This document shows positions 11,801 to 21,720 of a stretch of 64,000 nt of DNA, in pieces; position 1 is the stretch's first letter; every line of letters begins with the position of its first letter. The DNA comes from Odontesthes bonariensis (Eukaryota > Chordata > Actinopteri > Atheriniformes > Atherinopsidae): NCBI RefSeq assembly GCF_027942865.1, contig NC_134515.1, forward strand, positions 18,498,227 to 18,562,226, written 5' to 3'. The notes under the pieces are model-generated. The model saw nothing but the letters and a program-made list of their open reading frames with translations. It searched no databases and was not told the origin of the DNA. The position numbers were made by a program, and so were the translations under genes.

Positions 11801-13250
11801 CCACCCAAGTTTGATTTGGCTGCCACCAATTTCCCACCTCTGCCTGGCTGTGTTGTCAATACACAAGGAGAGCCAGTGCTGGAAAACAGAATGTCGGATG
11901 TTGTACGTGGTTTGTACCGAGACAAGGTAAGAAACAGTGTTTTGAGTACTACTACGACAGGATTGTTGAGATTTGTACTTTGGAGGTATAATCTGTGTGA
12001 CTGCTTGCATTTGATAGACGGAACAAACCAATAAGGAAGCCACCGTGAGTCCAGCTTCAGGCCAAGCACCAGCCGCAGAGGAAGTTGTGGCTGTGCCGGC
12101 TCCTCCTGCCCAGGCAGCCACAAAATCCACCACTCAGCCACTCGGACCTCAGGGCCCCAGGTATGATGCAGTAATTCCAAGTATGAATTGAGGATATTTA
12201 GTGTTTTGATTGAAACACTTGTTTTAATCTTTAAATTTGAACTTGGATGTCTGAAATCTCTGTTATGACAGTATGACTCGTCAGGAGAAAAGGGTTGATC
12301 GGGCCGAGCCAGCTGCTCCAAGAGCAACTCCACGCACACCAGTTCAAACTACGGTCAACTCCTCCTCCTCCTCCTCCACCTCCTCCTCTTCTTCACAGCC
12401 TGCGCCGAGCTCCAGGCCTCAGCCCCCTGCTGCCTCCACACCGGCACCACCCAGCACGCCGACCCCTGCTACAGCCACTATCACGACCCCTGCACAGGTA
12501 GATATCTGCTACTTTGGCTGCCGGCAGTAGTTGTCTTCCTGATGATGAGATCTTTTGCGCATGGAGGGAAGTGAGGTAGTGAAGTAACGGGCTTTGGCTC
12601 TGTCTCCCTCATGTCTATCTCTCTCTCTTTTGTTGTCTCTTACTTTTTTCTTCTCTCTGCTCTGTCCCACCACAAGTCCAGAACTTTCACTCCTACCCCA
12701 GTGACTGTCAAGATTATGAGATCTGAGGGTTTGACCAGAAGATATGATGAAAATAAGTGTATTGATGTTGCCAGTTTATAAAATTTTTAATATTTTTTTC
12801 TTCTTCTTTTCTTTTCTTTTCTTTTCAACCCCCTACGCATTGCCTCAGGAGCCTCGCAAACTCAGTTATGCCGAAGTGTGCCAACGGCCACCCAAGGACC
12901 CTCCCGCTGCAGCCCCTGCAGCCCTTACTCCAGCTTCCTCTGGCACGGCGTCAGGCCAGCCGCTACGTGAGTTGCGCGTGAACAAGGCTGAGGAGCTGGG
13001 CTCCAGCAGTAGCCCCGGAGACAAGCAAGAGAAAGGCCACGACAGGGAGGGGGGGTGGGAATGCAAGGAGAGCCGACCACCACGTGAACGTGACTCTCAA
13101 GGCTATTACCGCAGCAACGGCCCCAGAGGCACTGGGGGCCTCAAGTTCCGGGACCAGCGGCGCCCGCCCCCAGCCCGACGCAGCTCTCCGCAGGGAGGCT
13201 ACAGGCACACTGGCAAAGAGCAGAACATCCCACCTGTATCGCCAAAGTAA
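137..13250 (+). CDS. larp4: La-related protein 4 (16 spliced coding exons)
   Basis: RNA-binding protein that binds poly(A) and PABP and stabilises mRNA in the cytoplasm (family knowledge). Exons read here: 137-253, 2588-2705, 2928-3086, 5167-5248, 5958-6094, 6181-6284, 6377-6487, 6578-6631, 6768-6977, 8172-8275, 10906-11142, 11625-11679, 11768-11926, 12018-12160, 12272-12497, 12849-13250. All are bounded by GT-AG and sum to 2418 nt, giving 805 aa against 724 in human. Visible parts: the PAM2w PABP-binding motif [11 protein letters not shown] near residue 47, with Trp in place of Phe; the La motif at about 141-230 ([18 protein letters not shown]); the RRM-like domain at about 230-310; the conserved boxes [14 protein letters not shown] and [16 protein letters not shown]; and an RG/R-rich patch. 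The stretch [19 protein letters not shown] matches LARP4 and not LARP4B. The start at 137 is chosen because it is in frame and gives MSSDQ, like MTSDQ of LARP4B; ATG 251 at the exon 1 end is an alternative. The teleost paralogue (a or b copy) is not resolved. Confidence 0.95.
254..2587 (+). other. larp4: larp4 intron 1
   Basis: GTGAGT donor at 254 and acceptor ...TTTTGAAG before 2588. The first 1.2 kb is relatively GC- and CpG-rich, as expected next to a promoter, then turns AT-rich with an A-rich run near 1527-1550. No coding potential or recognisable element was seen. Confidence 0.7.
3087..5166 (+). other. larp4: larp4 intron 3
   Basis: Sequence between exons 3 and 4 with a GTCAGT donor and a CGGTAG acceptor. 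Only short chance reading frames and a short T-run near 4096 are seen, with no recognisable repeat. Confidence 0.7.
5249..5957 (+). other. larp4: larp4 intron 4 with a (TTA)n microsatellite
   Basis: GTAAGG donor and TGATCCAG acceptor. A pure (TTA)n tract of about 12 units lies at 5853-5890, roughly 70 bp upstream of exon 5. Nothing else is recognised. Confidence 0.75.
5853..5890. repeat. (TTA)n microsatellite
   Basis: An uninterrupted run of TTA/ATT units inside larp4 intron 4, read directly from the sequence. Confidence 0.95.
6978..8171 (+). other. larp4: larp4 intron 9
   Basis: GTAAGA donor at 6978 and TTTGAGCAG acceptor before 8172. The sequence is AT-rich, with a T-run near 7968-7992. 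No coding or repeat signature was recognised. Confidence 0.7.
8516..8557 (+). CDS. larp4: Predicted 42-nt in-frame cassette exon of larp4
   Basis: Strong splice signals flank the segment: a pyrimidine-rich tract ending in CCCCACAG before 8516, and AG|GTACCA after 8557. It is 42 nt, a multiple of three. Exon 10 ends in the partial codon CG and the next constitutive exon begins with A, and this segment starts with T and ends with AG, so inclusion keeps the frame without a stop. It would insert about 14 residues ([14 protein letters not shown]) between NRNR and NHVKPQ. I cannot confirm it is spliced. Skipping gives the canonical LARP4-like junction NRNHVKPQ. Confidence 0.45.
9067..9236 (+). ncRNA. 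Candidate C/D-box-like intronic element, copy A
   Basis: The 5' end holds TGATGATGAG (9071-9080), which contains a box C match (RTGATGA). The 3' end holds ATCTGAGGG with a box D match CTGA at 9228-9231. GACC at 9067-9070 can pair with GGTC at 9233-9236 as a terminal stem. The same three conserved blocks recur in copy B at 12536-12732: the 5' end through GCGCAT-GAGGGA, a central AGTAAC-GGCTTTGG, and a 3' end with AGATTATGAGATCTGAGGG. Between the blocks is a long pyrimidine-rich filler. At 165-195 nt it is long for a guide snoRNA. It could instead be a duplicated splicing-regulatory or repeat sequence. Confidence 0.3.
9766..9778. repeat. Target-site duplication, left copy
   Basis: GACTTTTAACACT, identical to 10155-10167 on the other side of the SINE-like insertion. 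Confidence 0.9.
9779..10154 (+). mobile_element. Teleost SINE-like retroelement with (ATGG)n tail
   Basis: A 376-bp insertion flanked by a perfect 13-bp target duplication, GACTTTTAACACT, at 9766-9778 and 10155-10167. The head has a tRNA-like look (TGGTGGTTAGCACCGTCGCC, then AGGTTCAACACC resembling a B box). The body contains phrases common in fish genomes (GTGGAGTTTGCATGTTCTCC, GACTGGCGGCCTGTCCAGGG, GATAGGCTCCAGC). It ends in ATGGATGG. The family name is uncertain; a LINE 3'-end fragment sharing this tail is the alternative. The intact duplication suggests a fairly recent insertion. Confidence 0.85.
10155..10167. repeat. Target-site duplication, right copy
   Basis: GACTTTTAACACT immediately after the ATGG tail, matching 9766-9778. 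Confidence 0.9.
11143..11624 (+). other. larp4: larp4 intron 11
   Basis: GTGAAC donor and CATTCCAG acceptor. No repeat or coding feature is recognised. Confidence 0.7.
12361..12396 (+). repeat. larp4: Coding (TCC)n tract, poly-serine run
   Basis: A TCC-rich tract inside larp4 exon 15 that encodes a Ser run broken once by Thr. It sits in the low-complexity Pro/Ser/Thr/Ala-rich region before the SYAEV box, which is expected to be disordered. Confidence 0.85.
12498..12848 (+). other. larp4: larp4 intron 15, mostly the second C/D-like element
   Basis: GTAGAT donor and TTGCCTCAG acceptor. Of 351 bp, about 200 belong to copy B of the intronic element. The 3' part is a TTTTC-rich pyrimidine tract (about 12790-12830) serving exon 16. 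Confidence 0.75.
12536..12732 (+). ncRNA. Candidate C/D-box-like intronic element, copy B
   Basis: Diverged duplicate of 9067-9236. TGATGATGAG lies at 12540-12549, GCGCATGGAGGGA follows, AGTAACGGGCTTTGG is central, and AGATTATGAGATCTGAGGG closes it, with CTGA at 12723-12726. The pyrimidine-rich filler is longer than in copy A. The terminal stem is weaker here (CC against GG plus a G-U pair). The ends and core are conserved while the filler is not, which points to selection on short motifs, but no RNA product can be shown from sequence alone. Confidence 0.3.
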
Positions 13251-13705
13251 AAAAAACTTGATATGAATAGAAAAGAGGGAAAGAAAAAAAAATTTGTATG
13301 AATATATACATGGATATATATAATTATATAAAAACGAATAACATAAAAGCAACAACATTATGGTAGCCACCTTCCCACCTGGAACTTGTCCAAAGAAAAG
13401 CTTTTAAAGGACTTTGACATCCAGGACTTGAGGGCAAAATGACACTTGAAGAACTTTTAATGAGCAATTTTGAAAAGGAAACAAAAATCTTGTTTGGCCT
13501 CCAGCGTTATGCTTAAAAGAATTTAAGTGCGATTTATCCGGAAGCCGTTGGTTCATGCTCCGCTAGGGAGAGGTGGGATGCTGGGCTGTACAAATGGCCC
13601 TCTACCCTTTTTTTTTTTTTTTTTTATTATTTTAAATTTTAAAGAATAGATGTTGGTCTGCAAGAACAATATGCACTAAGACGAAAAGAACATGCATATA
13701 TGTCA

Positions 13706-13713
13706 TGTACATA
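13706..13713 (+). promoter_or_regulatory. Pumilio response element in larp4 3' UTR
   Basis: TGTACATA matches the UGUANAUA consensus of PUF proteins, about 456 nt after the larp4 stop. A single 8-mer can occur by chance. Confidence 0.35.
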
Positions 13714-15034
13714 TACAAAGATATCACTAACAAGCAACGAGACATCAGTTGTTTTTTTTTTTTTTTTTTTTTTCCTTGTGTACTTAGGTTTGCAAGTATG
13801 ACTGAAGGGTTGACTGATGTCTGTGTATGCATTGACAAAATGACTGAGGTGCTGCAGTGTGCTGTTGCACTGACGTAATGAAATGGATGACTCTTTGATT
13901 TTTACAGCAGAGATTCTGAATCATTGTCCCAAAATTGGACAGTGTGATCTTCTAATGTATATTAATGAAATGCGTTCGAAATGGGGTTTTGATCCTGATT
14001 CACGATTGGCTTAAAACGCCGTCGGACATCAGAAACGGTTGATGTGCGCCACCGTCATCTGTGGTTTTGTTCGAAGCCGAAATGCTCTTTGGGGGCACTC
14101 ACTGGCCTATTAGCCACGGTGAACCTGCTAGCCTGGTCCAAAGTTTTTTCATGTTGAGTTTTTATCTCCGTTTATCTGAACTGTTTTAGGTTTGCCCACT
14201 GGAATGGATTCAGGAAAATTGTTCATGTTGATAATCAGTCAGGTTCTCCGTTTACACGTCTTTTTGGGTAGCAGGTTGACGTTTCCATGAGAAAAATGTA
14301 TAGGTTGATGCTGAGATTTGACTGTTCAGTGTGCCTGGTGGTTCAGGTGAGGTTCGGCTTTTCTATATCATCACAGGATATCCAGGTTAAGCTTATATCT
14401 GTGAAACGTTCATAACAGTGGCATAATGTCAGAAAATAGTTTGAGGAGTGCTGTTAGTTAAGGATGATAGCTATATAAGATCTGGCAGCCAAGTCGTGGG
14501 TATAAAGAAAATGGGACATTTCATTTTCTCGTGCTATGTGCCAGCAGCCTACGGTCATAGAATGCTAGAATAAGATTTTTATTGAGGTCTGCTAAATAAT
14601 TTAGTCTTTGGGAAACTTTTTGACTCAGTGAAACTGGATTTTGAGAAGCTGTAGAGGTGTAGATGCCTATGCTATATTGTAATAACCCTTCACTAGAAAT
14701 GTGTGTGGGAGAATGTAATTGTTCTAGTATCGAATTTACAAGAGAGGCTTTCGACCGCAGGTTATCCACCAGATTTTTTCTTTTTTTCCTGCTTTAGGGT
14801 GAGTTTGCTTGCTTGTTTTTTTTTTTTTCTTTTTTTTTTTTTTTTCCTTCTTTGTCTTCTTTTTCCTATTTTATAAAACGTTTGAAAAACAAACAGGTTG
14901 ACTAGAATTTGAAGTTTGACTCACTGGTATGTATTGCTTTTTTGAATTTATTTATTTTAATTCTAATGCGCAACGCTTTTCTCCCAATCTTGGTAGGCTG
15001 GTCTCCCCAAAGTTGTGTGAAATTGCATTGGCAC

Positions 15035-15040
15035 AATAAA
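15035..15040 (+). terminator. larp4: Poly(A) signal, larp4 (proximal candidate)
   Basis: Canonical AATAAA in the larp4 3' UTR, followed by AT-rich sequence with a few GT-containing steps. A second signal lies at 15498-15503. Confidence 0.5.
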
Positions 15041-15497
15041 ATCACGCATATGACATTTATAATACTGATCAAGATGTCGGCTGAGAGAGGGAAAAAAAAA
15101 CTTGATGCATTGAGTTTGGGTTTAATAATGCAGTAAACATCCAATCACGGGCTGTTTTTTTTTTTTTTTTGTTTAGTTTTGTTTTTATTTCTTCAGTAAT
15201 GAGTATGAGCAGCTAGTGATTTAGAATAATTAAATAAATGCACTAACTTGTTTTTTTTTTGTTTGTTTTTTTTTTTTAAAAAAAAGAAAGAATCATATTC
15301 ATGAGTAATGTGAAATCATTTTAGAAGCATATGGTTGATGTTGAAAGGCTTGCAAATACCTACAGGAATCTCTTTGCCCCTGCAATATGTTTGGGTTTTT
15401 TCTGTTAATTCGGGGTTGGGGTGGCAACAGGAAATGTAGTAATGGATCAACCAAGTGTTTGAGACACAATCTTAGAACTGTATGAAATGTCACCAAA

Positions 15498-15503
15498 AAT
15501 AAA
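15498..15503 (+). terminator. larp4: Poly(A) signal, larp4 (distal candidate)
   Basis: AATAAA followed by TTATTTTGATTTGGC, a T/G-rich downstream element, so a good candidate for the main 3' end. Confidence 0.5.
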
Positions 15504-15520
15504 TTATTTTGATTTGGCTT

Positions 15521-16299
15521 CCCAGTGTTGCATTTCTTACGTCTATTCTCAGTTTTGCATATATATATATATATACACACATATACACTAAAAGTGGACA
15601 GGATTCAATGCTTTTCACATTGTCTGCTGCTGATAAAATGACCTATTTTAAAAAGGGATCTTGAAGGTATAATGTCTGCATTTTCTCACTAGGAGAATGA
15701 ATCTGATCAAAGAGTTTTATCTTGTGTGCACATGACTTAAGAGGAGGATTTTAAGAAATGACAATGGTAGGAGATAGAAGGAAGACATTTTGTTTCAATT
15801 CAGTTCAGTTTATTTATATAGCGCCAAATTGCAGCACATGTCATCTCAGGGCACTTAAATAATATAGTCCAGTTCAAGCCAATTGGAGTTCAATTCATTG
15901 TAATCATAATTATATGTATGTGTATATATACTTATACATATTTATTCAAGTGACGCATGATCTCTGACTACGATGTTACACGTTTTACGTAATAAACGTG
16001 ACAACACAAGTATCGCAGTTTATCTTACTTTTGGGAAGAAATTCAAAATTGCCATATTTAGAAAACAGTCGGTTATAATTGTCTCTTCGTGGATTCATTT
16101 CTTAGTGGATCATTTGTTTGGTCTCTTGGCCGTAGAATGAGTTTACAAGGTTGGTGAAATAACAGGTGAGAATCTACTGTACCCCTGCAGAACGAGGGAC
16201 GTCCATTCCTACTCTGGTGCCTCTCACAGTTGACTCCTTAACATGGACATGAACCGAGAGTATTTGTGGCGCGCCGGCCGGTGAATGCCTGTCGGTGTC
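15521..16299. other. Intergenic region, larp4 to asb8
   Basis: It holds a short (TA)n tract (about 15559-15576) and a stretch beginning CAGTTTATTTATATAGCGCC (15796-15900), a phrase very common in fish genomes and probably an old interspersed repeat fragment. The GC-rich sequence GGCGCGCCGGCCGG near 16268-16281 marks the start of the asb8 promoter region. Confidence 0.5.
15796..15900. repeat. Fragment of a common teleost interspersed repeat
   Basis: TTTATTTATATAGCGCCAAA followed by a CAGGGCACTT-like phrase resembles a repeat frequent in fish genomes. I recall the wording but cannot assign the family. Confidence 0.45.
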
Positions 16300-16439
16300 G
16301 CTGACATTTATGACTATATTGGGAATGTCGGCACGCCAGACAAGGACGTAACCTACAACAAGACCCGGTACATGCCGAAGCTCACAGGAAATACAGGGGA
16401 AAACGAGCTCAAAACCGAAAAAGTGACGGCTCGACACAG

Positions 16440-16534
16440 AAGGCGTGGTCGCGTGACGTTCGGTGTTTATGTCGACTCAACAGCAGCTGTCCATAAGATA
16501 ACCTGCAAGACCTCCAAACCGTGGACTGTAAACG
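16440..16534 (+). other. asb8: Probable 5' non-coding exon of asb8
   Basis: A CpG-containing segment ending in the splice donor AACG|GTACGC at 16534/16535, about 1.2 kb upstream of the first coding exon. It contains GTGACGTT with a CRE half-site TGACGT at 16454-16459. The transcription start is a guess and may lie further upstream. Confidence 0.4.
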
Positions 16535-17741
16535 GTACGCTATCACAACCATCGATGTTTTAACGAAAGCTAGTGCTAATAGCATTTAGAAGCATGTTTT
16601 CAAGTGTTTGGAAGTTGTGTCATTCGATTTTTGTGCCTACAGTTGTCGGTTGTTGTTAGCGACTCGATGCTAACTTTAGCTTGCAACTAGCTAACTGAGT
16701 GCTAGAAAATGTAGCTGGGAATCTTTATTTTTCTCATGAAACCGGGCCTTCCGTGCCAGCTGCGACCAGTACGTCGCTTTTAAGACTCCTGCATTAACGT
16801 TTTGTACTGTCACTTCAGTGTAGGCCGTGTGTCTTTGTTGAAGCCTGTCTTTTTCTTGTTGTTCTTGACGAGGGGAGTTAGCTTCTTAGTGTTAGTCGTC
16901 TGTTTAGGTTGTTACGTTTACAGTATTCGGCGTACATTTTTCAGACAGCTGTTTTTGTACAATAGCAGCAGGAAATTGATTCTAAAATAAGGTTAACAGT
17001 TATTTTCTGCAAGAATTATATGAAATTTGAAAGTTGAGATCAACAGACGAGTTACTCTCTAAAAGTCAGTCTATGGTCATTTCTGTGGTGGCACTAAGGT
17101 GCATTAAATAGCTACATTGAATAATAATCTAAAAACGTTTCAGAGTATGTTTTAAGAAAAAAAGAATAGAATGAATAAAAAAAGAACAACTTAGCAATAT
17201 CTCAGAAAATAGAAAGGAGAACAACATGTCAGTCACAGCTGTTTTAATCTATCTAGTAGTTGTGTGTAATGTATTTTAGGAAATCTTTTCTGTTTTGATG
17301 TTGCTTTTCCAGTTTTATTGATGAGTTTTGTGAAAACTGATGCGTTTTGCACCTTGATGCCACAGTACATTTTCCTTTTTACGATTTTAGACATGAAAGA
17401 ACCCCAAAAGACCCCAGTCTCAATCTGATTTACAAGCTTACAGTAAAAGGGTCTATCACAAGACCCCCAATAGTCAAGATAAGTCACTGCAAAAAACCTG
17501 ATCAATAAACCTAACTGGCAGTGTAACAGTTCATTAAGTTGATTTATGGCGTGTATTTTGTCAGAATAAAACAAGATGCTGGCAAATGGTGGAGGACAGA
17601 ATACACAATTGTATTAAAGTGGCAAACGCCAAAAAAAAAGAAGTAAAACATAAAAGGCCCTCTAAATTTAGTAATTTTTTTCCAATGTTCTGTGATCTCA
17701 ATGTGTCTTGTAACTCCAGCTTTTTTAAAAATGTGTTTCAG
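16535..17741 (+). other. asb8: asb8 intron 1 (5' UTR intron)
   Basis: Runs from the predicted donor at 16535 to the acceptor ATGTGTTTCAG ending at 17741. AT-rich, with no recognised feature. Confidence 0.5.
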
Positions 17742-17769
17742 TGTCTTGAGTCACCCTTGCCTGGGTGCC

Positions 17770-17790
17770 ATGGTCCTCCGTTACACATGA
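17770..17790 (+). promoter_or_regulatory. asb8: uORF overlapping the asb8 start codon
   Basis: ATG at 17770 in a strong context (GCCATGG) opens a six-codon frame. Its TGA at 17788-17790 overlaps the main ATG at 17787-17789 in the arrangement ATGA. The main start has a weak context (C at -3, A at +4). Both lie in the same exon, which starts at 17742. This layout predicts reduced or reinitiation-dependent ASB8 translation; that is inference. Confidence 0.6.
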
Positions 17791-19297
17791 GCTCTACTAT
17801 GTGGTACATCATGCAGAGCATTCAGAGCAAATATTCCTTGTCCGAGCGGCTCATCCGCACCATCGCAGCCATTCGCTCATTCCCACACGACAATGTAGAG
17901 GATCTTATTCGTAAGGTACGGCAGCTTGTCATCCTGTAATGCTTAAAAGAAATAATGTTCTCAAGTATCATCAGCAGTAATGATGTTTGTATGTTTTTAT
18001 GTCTAAGGGAGCTGATGTTAACCGGATGCATGGCACACTCAAACCGCTGCACTGTGCCTGTATGGTGGCTGATGCTGACTGTGTGGAGCTACTGTTGGAG
18101 AAGGGTGCAGAGGTATGTTATGCATGAGCCAATTTCCACCTTTTTTGTTCTTTTTTTGGAACCAGGAAATGCACTTTGATTTTTTTTCGTGTTGGAACTA
18201 GATCTATTCTATTTCATATCATCAAGCTTTTGATTCATTTCGAACCTTTCGGTGGTGTATGAAATGGAAGCAAACATGTTGGTGTTGGTAAATCCATTGT
18301 TGAATTGATCCCATTGGCCGCCTGAAAGTTGATGAAAGTACTTTCATCTGAGTATGATTGGCAGGAAGAAAATAGAATGTGACTTTTTGTAGTTAGTCGG
18401 TGAAAACCTTTAAACGAAATCAGTTTTTTTTTGATGACACGGTTCCTCCAAGTTTTATTTTCAGCGTTCATTTTGAAAATGAATTTTGATAACAAAGTGT
18501 TCTAAAATAAGCATGTCTGAATGTAATAAGTATTCCAACACGTATCACCATTTTAATTAGTGATGCTGCTCTAAGATGAACAAAAATATAATTAAAAGTA
18601 GACTGCCAGTTGTTGACTCCTTCAGTGCAGGACCACTCAGAATATTTCATTTGCTCATTAGGTGAACGCTTTGGATGGCTATAACCGTACAGCGCTGCAC
18701 TATGCTGCAGAGAAGGACGAGGGATGCGTGGAGCTGCTCTTGGAGTATGGTGCCCAACCGAACGCCCTGGACGGAAACATGGACACTCCACTTCACTGGG
18801 CCGCCTTCAAAGATAACCCAGAGTGTGTGAGGGCCCTGCTAGAGAGCGGGGCCTGTCCCAATGCTCGGGACTACAACAATGACACACCTTTGAGTTGGGC
18901 TGCAATGAAAGGCAACCTGGAAAGTGTCAAAGTTCTATTAGACTTCGGAGCCCAGGTACATGTGACCAACCTGAAGGGCCAGACCCCTATCTCCCGACTG
19001 GTAGCCCTGTTGGCCCGGGGCCTGGGCACCGAACAGGAGGAAGAGTGCTTGGATCTGCTGTATCGAGCAGCAGGGCGGTTTGATATCCGACGGGCTGACG
19101 GCACCCTTCCCAAAGAGCTAAGTAAAGATCCCCAGCTGCTGGCAAAGCTCACCGACATGGTGGCTCAGGCTCCAACGCTTCGCTCTCTGGCACGCTGTGC
19201 TGTGCGGCAGAGTCTCGGAGCGCAGTTCCTCCCCTCCGCCGTGAAAGAGCTTCCTCTACCAGAGACCATCAAAGACTACCTGCTGTTGAGAGAATGA
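17787..19297 (+). CDS. asb8: Ankyrin repeat and SOCS box protein 8
   Basis: Substrate-recognition subunit of an Elongin B/C-cullin-5-Rbx2 ubiquitin ligase (family role). Coding exons are 17787-17915, 18008-18112 and 18662-19297, giving 870 nt and 289 aa against 288 in human. The N terminus MSSTMWYIMQSIQSKYSLSE is almost identical to human ASB8. Ankyrin repeats follow: TLKPLHCACMVADADCVELL at about 52-81, YNRTALHYAAEKDEGCVELL at about 85-113, DTPLHWAAFKDNPECVRALL and DTPLSWAAMKGNLESVKVLL. The C terminus is a SOCS box with a BC-box match TLRSLARCAV and a cullin-5 box LPLP, ending DYLLLRE. All parts are intact. The start is set by homology, and a uORF overlaps it. The upstream part of the first coding exon (17742-17786) is 5' UTR. 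Confidence 0.96.
18113..18661 (+). other. asb8: asb8 intron 3
   Basis: GTATGT donor and GCTCATTAG acceptor. AT-rich, with nothing recognised. Confidence 0.75.
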
Positions 19298-21510
19298 TGT
19301 TGAAGCTGTCTGGGTGTTCTCAGACCTCACTGGCTGATGATCAGACAGACTGGATTTATTGGAAAGGAAGTGAAATCACAGGGTATGGTGTCACTTTGGC
19401 CCTCGTTTACCAAACCCTCTTGAAAATTGATACAAATGTATGCACCAAGAGAGATCAACAAAAATTTCCTCTTCTTTTTTATCATCCAGTAGTTACACAG
19501 TGAATGAGCAGGAATTTTAACTGTCGGTGGACACGTTTGAGCAGTCTAATGTCAAGGATCAGGCCTGCACCTGTACATAAAGTGTTATCTCAGTTATCTA
19601 CTTTTAATGCAGCAGAAAGAGCAACTGTAACGTGGTTGTTTGACTTCATCATGGAATGGACTGAGAAGAAACACCTTGTGTCCAGCTGCTATAAATACGC
19701 TTCATCGAAAGCCAGCAACTATGAAAATTTTAGTTAGTTTAATTGGCATAATTCTGTTTGGTGAAGTTAAAAAAGTAATTTAAAAAAAAAAAGAAAAAAG
19801 AAAATACTATTTTCGCCCTAGATACTAATTATACTAATAATACTAATTATTCGCCCTAGAGAATGAGGAAAAACCCAAATACTGAGCTTAGGGTGCAAAC
19901 ACGTTGCTATATTTCAGTTAAAATGATTGTTTATGAATGAATGAGGGTGGTGCCCAAACGCTGCAGACCGTCTAGTAATTCCGTCGAATGAAACAGTTGC
20001 TCAAGTAGCGCGAAAGAAATGTTTTAAAGTCGTCTGTGTCATCGTTAAAGTATCCACCTGCTTGTCGGTGATGTCTTGCCACTGGAAAGTAGGACTTTTA
20101 AAGAACACACACTTTTGAGGAGTAAAGAAAAGACAGTGCCAGATGGGAACACTTATTTATGTTGAAGCAGCGGAAGGTTGCCGAATATTATTATTGTTCA
20201 TCAAATGTTCACTGTGACATCAACATATCTTCTCTCATATGTGATTCACTTAATTATCTGGGCTTACTTCAACAAGTGTGCAGTTCTAGTTGCCAAGTTG
20301 GTATAAAGGTGTTTATGTTTCCTGTTTTTTCTTTTCCTTTTTTTTTAAACTATGGATGTTTCTTGTCTTAACTTGCAAAAGTTTATGTTTTCAAGGGTGC
20401 TCACTGGTCCAGAATGAAAATCACTTTATTTTAAAATTTCGCATTTAAGTGTTGCAACCATAAAATGCCATGGTAACCAGGTTTTTTGTTCATCAAGCAT
20501 CCGCTCAGTTAGGCTGCAAAATGTGGTGTGTTAAAAGTTAACCCTAAGATCATGTCTTGTGTTCACCTACAAAGGTGCTTCTTTGTTACCGTACTTCAAG
20601 TAAATGCCTTTATATTCCAGTTTACTTTTTTTTTTCCCTTCCTGCTTTTCCTCACAGTTTCATCATCACATCGCTCTCTCTGTCGTAGTGGGCTGTGACG
20701 CCTGTAGTAAAATACTTCAAACATTCAAATAATGGAGCACAGTCAGAGGTTTTACTTACAAAAGCGCTTTCACAGCGCACGCAGCAGACACCTGTGCACT
20801 TGTAGGATAAAGCGTGGGTGTTGCTACTGTTATGGTGATCGAACATACTTCAAACTACTACTTCTACTACCTTCAAAAAAACAAAGCCAATGTGGAAGGC
20901 ATAACACCATCTGTAATAACACAGTGAAAATGTAGAAAAATTGAGAAACTGAATTTGAGTGAATAGGTGAAGCACAACATTTATATAGGCAAATTAAGCA
21001 CTGGCTGTCTGTTTACTTCCCTCTTACTTTCCTCACCTGAGCAGGTTCAATTCTCACAGGATCCATTAGGGGTCTCTCTAGGCTTATCTCTAAATTTACT
21101 CACAGCTGCTTTTAAAACTGCAAGAGAATGAAAAGCTGAGTTTCACTTGTATTTGAAGTGAAATTGCAGTTTGAAGTAAAATGGGCTTTAAATGACTACA
21201 GCTGGCTTCAGTTCGGTAGTATGTGGATTTTCAGACATCTGGAAGTTATTGCTATTCTTTTTTTGTTTTTACAGGGAAAATTCAATTCTGACACATTAAA
21301 ATCACAGACACCATTTCTGGGTACTGCATGTTTTGTACTAAAATATTGCCCCACCCGTGGATTTCAATGGGTTGGTAATGTTCATATAAGAATAATGTTG
21401 CCTTTCATATCTGTATTATGAAGACAAGAGGTGTTTTACTTCTAAAGCCAAATTTACAAACGAATGACCTTTTTCAAAATCTTGAAAATAAAGTTGGCGT
21501 TAAATGAGCT
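19298..21510 (+). other. asb8: asb8 3' UTR (approximate)
   Basis: AT-rich sequence after the TGA at 19295-19297, with no other gene signal until the atf7 promoter. AATAAA at 21487-21492 is the best poly(A) signal, giving a 3' UTR of about 2.2 kb. A short duplicated phrase TTCGCCCTAGA occurs near 19812-19822 and 19849-19859. Confidence 0.5.
21487..21492 (+). terminator. asb8: Poly(A) signal, asb8
   Basis: Canonical AATAAA, followed by GTTGGCGTT, about 230 bp before the putative atf7 transcription start region. Confidence 0.5.
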
Positions 21511-21720
21511 TAACTTACACTTTACTTAATTGAATATAGCATGGAGTGATTTTTTTTGTTTGTTTGTTTTACCTTCAAAAGTGAAGGTATTTACGTCACT
21601 TTGTTTTGAAAAGTATAATCTTATTAGTATTTATTGTCCGGAGTTATTAGAAACATCTAAGGCAAAGAAAAGCATGAGGGTTGAACTTCAAAGTCCAACG
21701 AGTCTCGACAACTCATGACA

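Larger units (their letters stand above)
13251..15520 (+). other. larp4: larp4 3' UTR (approximate)
   Basis: AT-rich sequence after the TAA stop at 13248-13250, with long T-runs (about 13604-13624, 13751-13773, 14818-14845). AATAAA poly(A) signals occur at 15035-15040 and 15498-15503, followed by TG/T-rich sequence, so the transcript probably ends near 15.06 or 15.52 kb. A perfect Pumilio-type site TGTACATA lies at 13706-13713. Confidence 0.6.

Noticed and set aside
11764..12339. A 191-codon minus-strand frame
   Set aside because: It is the antisense shadow of larp4 exons 13 to 15 and crosses real introns.
13604..15280. Long T-runs as possible retrocopy poly(A) tails on the minus strand
   Set aside because: Several T-runs occur, but none is joined to recognisable antisense coding sequence or flanked by clear duplications.
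18662..19297. Ankyrin-repeat exon as a transferred or toxin-like gene
   Set aside because: It joins in phase to two upstream exons and matches vertebrate ASB8 along its whole length, including the SOCS box.
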